The notes under the pieces: model-generated
What the model was told of the DNA's origin: nothing
Seen by the model: the letters and a program-made list of their open reading frames with translations, nothing else
Databases searched by the model: none
Made by a program: the position numbers and the translations under genes
Shown: piece by piece, positions 18,216 through 22,478 of the stretch
Numbering within the stretch: the first letter of the stretch is position 1
Layout: every line of letters starts with the position of its first letter
Assembly (NCBI GenBank): GCA_022925895.1
Contig: JAKSYS010000815.1
Coordinates: 1 to 22,478, forward strand
Length of the DNA stretch: 22,478 bases
Direction: 5' to 3'
Origin: Fragilaria crotonensis
Lineage: Eukaryota; Bacillariophyta; Fragilariophyceae; Fragilariales; Fragilariaceae

Positions 18216-18938
18216 TGCCAACCCTATAATTAGCTCACGTTTTACGTTTTCACTTCACCACAGTTACTTCCCCCCAAGATGATTGTCCCAATTGATTTCA
18301 GGAAACAATGATACTCATGATGGACTGATAGACGTGCAAATTCAGACAGCTTACGCAAATATCAGTATTAGAAGCACCACAGGCTGAGAAAGGAGGTCTA
18401 ACCTCACAAAAATTAATGGACATAATACTGAAAATTAATGGTGGCTGCTAACCACTTCAAGAAAGTATCGCAAATTGGTAGCTCACAAGAATAGGAGCCA
18501 AAGAGAGAGCAAACATGCTGGCTGCTTTCTTTTGTGATGGAGGGAAAAGCAAAAAAACCTAAAATCATTTAACGGCCGTGCTGCCGCTGTTCTCGCTGAC
18601 TAGAAAACTCGACTCACACGATTGAACAGTACTCTGTACGGGTACCGTCCAATGATGGAGGGAAAAGCAATTTTATATTAACGTCTAAAATCAATAACAA
18701 GGATGGGGTTTATGGCCCAGCAGGAAAGTGACAGAGGTGTAGCTAGCACAGCATATGACTGACCCAATCATAATAAATGTCAAGGAGTGTGATCTTCAGG
18801 TTGCACTACAACATTGTATCTATTATGCTGATGCAGCACTGCATTCCAAATGTTGATCTTCTCTCAATATCATTGCACCATTGAAGCATAGTCTGTACCA
18901 GTCACCATCATTGACATTGCTCAGAAAGCAGGTGCTGC
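18216..18938. repeat. Retroelement 3' flank and direct-repeat region
   Basis: No gene seen. It may hold the 3' untranslated end of the preceding retroelement. TGATGGAGGGAAAAGCAA occurs at 18535-18552 and again exactly at 18653-18670, 118 bp apart, each followed within about 20 bases by CTAAAATCA, so a segment of about 118 bp is partly duplicated. A GTAC cluster (CAGTACTCTGTACGGGTACC, about 18628-18647) sits between the copies. From about 18780 the DNA is CpG-poor. Confidence 0.5.
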
Positions 18939-21604
18939 TCAACAAAAGCACAATTTTTCAACAAACAGGAGACAGAGGCAGGGGTACACATGAAAGTATT
19001 TCATTTTCCATCGCTCGCTATACAAGAGTTCCTGCTGGCTAATACCTGACTGTCCAAGGACATGCTGTTCAATGGCCAGCTTCCGTAGCTTCACTGAGTT
19101 TGTCTCCGTGAACAATGATGTGTTCCACGCCCATGCATCCCTGTTACAAGGGCAGACGGTGGGTCTTCCTGCATTCATCCATACCTCTGTTGATCTGCAT
19201 GGACTTCCAAAAGGAATTTCAATATTCATCATGCTTTCAATGGGGAACAAGGAAGTAAAAGCTGTGTTATATGCACTTGCTCATTCCTAGTTTGATGCCG
19301 TTGATGAAGAGGAAATGAGCAACGAGATCACTCTGATAGCGCGTGATACTATACATCACCAGTCCCAGGTTGAAAAGCAAAATCTTCACCTGGTGGATGT
19401 TGAGTCACGCAGCAGGTCACCAACAGTTGGCATTCCAGATGTTGGATGTGACTTAGAAAACATACCACGCACGAGCGGCGCTATCTGTTCCACGGATCCG
19501 TCGCAACGTTGCATGGCCCCACCAGGTGTGGGATTCATTCCTTTATCAATGGCACTTACAATGCTGATGACATATCCTTGGAAAAAGAATATGAGAATGT
19601 TGTCACCATAGATAATGACACAAACTCTCCCTGCTGAACAGGTTGCTACTGGCACTACTGTTCAGTGCTGCTGCTGCTCTTGAAACCACCGGTGAGATGA
19701 CAGGTAGCAAGAAAACAAGGAAGAAGTAAAGAGTGCAATCGTATCAACAAAGTAGGACTAGTAGTAGTTACATAAGTACTTACGTAAGTCCTTACTTGTC
19801 CCCACTGGCACATCTCATTATCTTCTTTGGTATCCTGTACCTCTGGCTGACATCCAAGTCTCCTGCTTGCACCTGGAGAATCTGCAATTTGCATTCTTCT
19901 CAGCTCTGCATTTTCTTCATCATTGTCAGGTTGAACGCTTTTTTTCGCACGCGGTAGCCGATCTGTTGTCAAATGAATATTGTTCTCTTTCATCACACGA
20001 TGATCACAGAGGACAAATGACAAGTCAACAACCAACTCTGCTGTCATGTTGTCACTGCCCTCAACGCCCATCTTTGGCTCTGCAGCATTGATGGCACCAA
20101 CTTACTGTCATCGTCCGCTTCACTCATGTCTGCTGTTCTTTTCTCCTTAACCCAAGGCACCGCATCAGAGTTGTTGTCTGCAGAAGATGAAGGCGCCACA
20201 CAGTACTTGGCAGCAGACAGCACCATTCCCGCGTGCGCAATTATTTCTCGTCCTGGTTGCGCAGTGGCTACTCCAGGAGCAGTGCCACAGGAATACTAGA
20301 TGTCAGTCGGTTCACCTGACCAGATTGTTTGCAGGTTGTCACCACATCACCACCTCGCTCATTGGTGACGTTGCTCCTGCACTGGGAAGAGTTCGGCGAG
20401 CGGCCAAAAGTCATCCTTAGTGCAACCAGGCTAGCAGCAGACCATCTACATTCAGCCAGGTAGGACTTCAGGGCCATCCTCTATCTCAGGTACATCCAGC
20501 AGTTGGCTACTAGTCCACCTACGTAAGGAGTACTATCCTGTCATTTGGATGGCACTTGTGTGGCCTGAAGGCCTTCCCAATTCGCGCAGGTGTCAACTGT
20601 GATGAGGAGGTGTTGACTCTGTCATTCACAATTCAACCTCTTAGTATTGCCCATCTTGACACAGGTGATGAAATCTCTCTTGTCATTAAAAATTGAAAAT
20701 GCAACAGGAAGCACAGTTGTCCGTATAGATTGCTTATCAGACCTTACCACTTCATTATACTGGGTTTGTTTGGCTTTCATGGAAACAACTGCTGTCACGC
20801 ATTCAAATCATGCAGAATGGTGCTGCAGTATGGATCATCTTGCTTCTGATTTGATCCATTTGTGCATGTAAGGTCAATATTCCTTCCAGTACTGTTGCAA
20901 CGTACGCGTTTGGATGGTTGTGTGGATCCCATATTGCCTTGATAACCAGCAGGTCTTTGCTGGTTTACACCCCAGAAGTTTGGAGATGTTGCGCATCCAT
21001 GACTTGACACACTCCAAAACCGTGACAGGCAGTACGCTGCTGCCAGAGTCCTCCGCCACCAATTCGGTACTGTCATGGGGCGAATGAACTCACAGTCCAT
21101 TGGGCATGTCCGCCATTCATCATCAGATGTAATGTTGGCATCAAGGGACTTGGAGGAGAGCTTCATCATGGGCTTGGAATCCAAAAACTTGTCCAAATCC
21201 TTGGCTTGAGCCCTGGCTGATGAAGCCAAGAATGCCTTTGCCTCTTATGGCTTGTGCCTTGTCCAACTCTCTTGGACTGGACACCGATGATATTCCTTGC
21301 CTTCAACAAGCTCAAACTCTTTCTCATCATCATTGGGTGGAGTCTTCATGCAGGCAGGCTTATCCTGCTCAGGTCTGTTATTTCCCTTGCTCTTGCATCT
21401 CTTTGTTGCCTTCTTCTGAACCTTTCTACCTCCAGCAGCAGATTTGCCATTAGTATCAGACATCTTCTGACTGGAAAGGAGAGACTCAACATGAGCATGC
21501 AAGGCAATCATAACCTCTGCTTCAGAAGTCCTTTGACACCACTGATCACCATTTTTCTGATTTGTATTTGTATGGTCCTTAATCCCTGAGATGTTGATAC
21601 TCAA
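18939..21604 (-). mobile_element. Strongly decayed probable Ty1/copia-type retrotransposon
   Basis: No intact gene. Three weak signals occur on the minus strand in the order expected for a copia element. Near 21250-21290 a gag-like CPVQESWTRHKP follows a Lys-rich, charged stretch, recalling the Cys/His and W..H block of diatom copia gag proteins. Near 19590-19620 VCVIIYGDNILIF resembles the YVDD.L.F reverse-transcriptase core, and further on TVGDLL plus, in another frame, VKILLFNLGLVMYSI recall the GDYLG and QPGLI blocks. Near 19050-19250 TEVWMNAGRPT and VKLRKLAIEQHVL loosely recall the RNase H end. Each match is poor alone; order and strand raise the case. Most of integrase is not recognisable. 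CpG is very low, with several 60-base lines at zero, fitting an old methylated element. No long terminal repeats were found by eye. Confidence 0.35.
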
Positions 21605-22478
21605 GATGTGTGTTGGTTCATGCCTTTACGCAAAATGATGACTTAATTTCTGAACTAGTGTTTCGAATTTGGGATGTCAATATCTCATTGGATGCAAAAC
21701 ATCTAAAAGGCAGATACAAAGGAACCCAGGTTCTTGCAGCTGTGTTGACTGCAACCCGAACAAATGTTGACTCTCATGAACGATTCATGTCCCTTGCTCA
21801 AGTTGATGTTATTGTACAGGTCCACATGCTATTCGGCGCTATAAGAATCTCCTCTGTTTAAAATGAGGACACCTTTTTGGAACGTAAGTTTCTTTCTTAT
21901 CAAATATACAAAAAAGCTACGGAGGATGACAATTTCTGTGTTGTAAAAAAGAAGATCTCATAATATTGACGCACTCCTGCATATACTTGTCGTATACAGC
22001 ATTAATGACGATCGAGTAGCAATTTTGATTTTTGGTGACTTCGCGTTTTGTGATCAGTGCAAGGAGTGCAAGCATTCTGCACTGATTGCCTGCTGGTGAG
22101 CATTGCAAAAGGAAGGGATTCCTCTTGGAGTCCTGTTTGTTTCCCACAGTTAGACCGTGTAAATCGTACCGATTCCAATCGGAACTCACCTCGATTAGAT
22201 AGGAATATGAAAGAAGGCGCTAAAGTGGTGTTCGATGTATGACCATACGGTTGCATCATCATTCATCTGTTTGGGTTAAATCAATTAGTCTTTATGAATC
22301 AATGAGCGGGGAGTGGTGAGTGGTTTTGGCGTTCTCCTAGTCAACACGCATCCTCTGAATGCGAACCTTCCACTAGTCCTTAGTGTTAAACAGTGTCAGT
22401 TACATCACTTCCAGACGTTTCCGTGATCGCTCTCCAACCAATCACAATTTGAGACTCATTTTATCACAGTCCTCGAAC
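21605..22478. other. No recognisable gene; right edge of window
   Basis: Short frames (21610-21861 plus; 21917-22262 minus) show no family. CpG content rises again after about 22000, so the repeat block may end there. A CCAACCAATCAC element (about 22434-22445) near the edge contains CCAAT and could belong to the promoter of a gene outside the window. Confidence 0.4.

Noticed and set aside
1..22478. tRNA, rRNA or SRP RNA genes
   Set aside because: No GGTTCGAATCC-like box B with a matching box A and cloverleaf, and no rRNA core sequence, was seen by eye; a covariance-model search was not possible.

Overview
The window looks like nuclear DNA of a diatom (stramenopile), probably a pennate species; the species cannot be named from the sequence. 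Evidence: eukaryotic genes on both strands with short intergenic gaps; an FKBP with a three-part leader (ER signal peptide ending Ala|Trp-Ser-Pro like the diatom plastid-entry motif, then a twin-Arg thylakoid signal); a Harbinger-type DNA transposon with a GT..AG intron; and retroelement remains of kinds abundant in diatoms. No rRNA, tRNA, CRISPR array or bacterial operon was seen.

Layout. 1-3525: right-hand part of a PIF/Harbinger transposon, with the transposase on + and its partner protein on - (tail to tail), ending in a terminal-repeat-like sequence followed by TAA as a likely 3-bp target duplication. 3529-4851: gene-free spacer with an 86-bp hairpin, a CATCGC-type microsatellite and a GTAC-rich cluster. 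4852-12790: compact block of five genes: a mitochondrial CDK5RAP1/MiaB-type methylthiotransferase (-), SRP receptor beta (+), a CS-domain protein (-), a thylakoid-lumen FKBP (+) and a single-pass membrane protein (-). 13100-14340: CpG-poor repeat-like DNA. 14587-15864: IBA57-like mitochondrial Fe-S assembly factor, with a broken frame. 15865-22478: repeat-dominated DNA with the 3' end of a retroelement polyprotein (about 17040-18215, +), a very decayed probable Ty1/copia relic (about 18.9-21.6 kb, -) and no recognisable host gene.

Working relations. The host genes are housekeeping and do not form one pathway. CDK5RAP1-like and IBA57-like proteins both belong to mitochondrial [4Fe-4S] biology. 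SRP receptor beta and the CS-domain gene converge with only 3 bp between stop codons, so their 3' UTRs almost certainly overlap.

Main caution and most informative global observation: conserved reading frames are broken about a dozen times by apparent small indels, many at short homopolymers (IBA57 four times, CS protein once, membrane protein once, transposase three or four times, Harbinger partner four or more). Most can be mended by one added base, which fits homopolymer under-calling in long-read assembly better than independent decay of several housekeeping genes. No convincing new biological system was found; the most interesting items are the hairpin beside the Harbinger insertion, the GTAC-rich intergenic clusters, the FKBP with a degenerate active site, and the repeat-tailed membrane protein.
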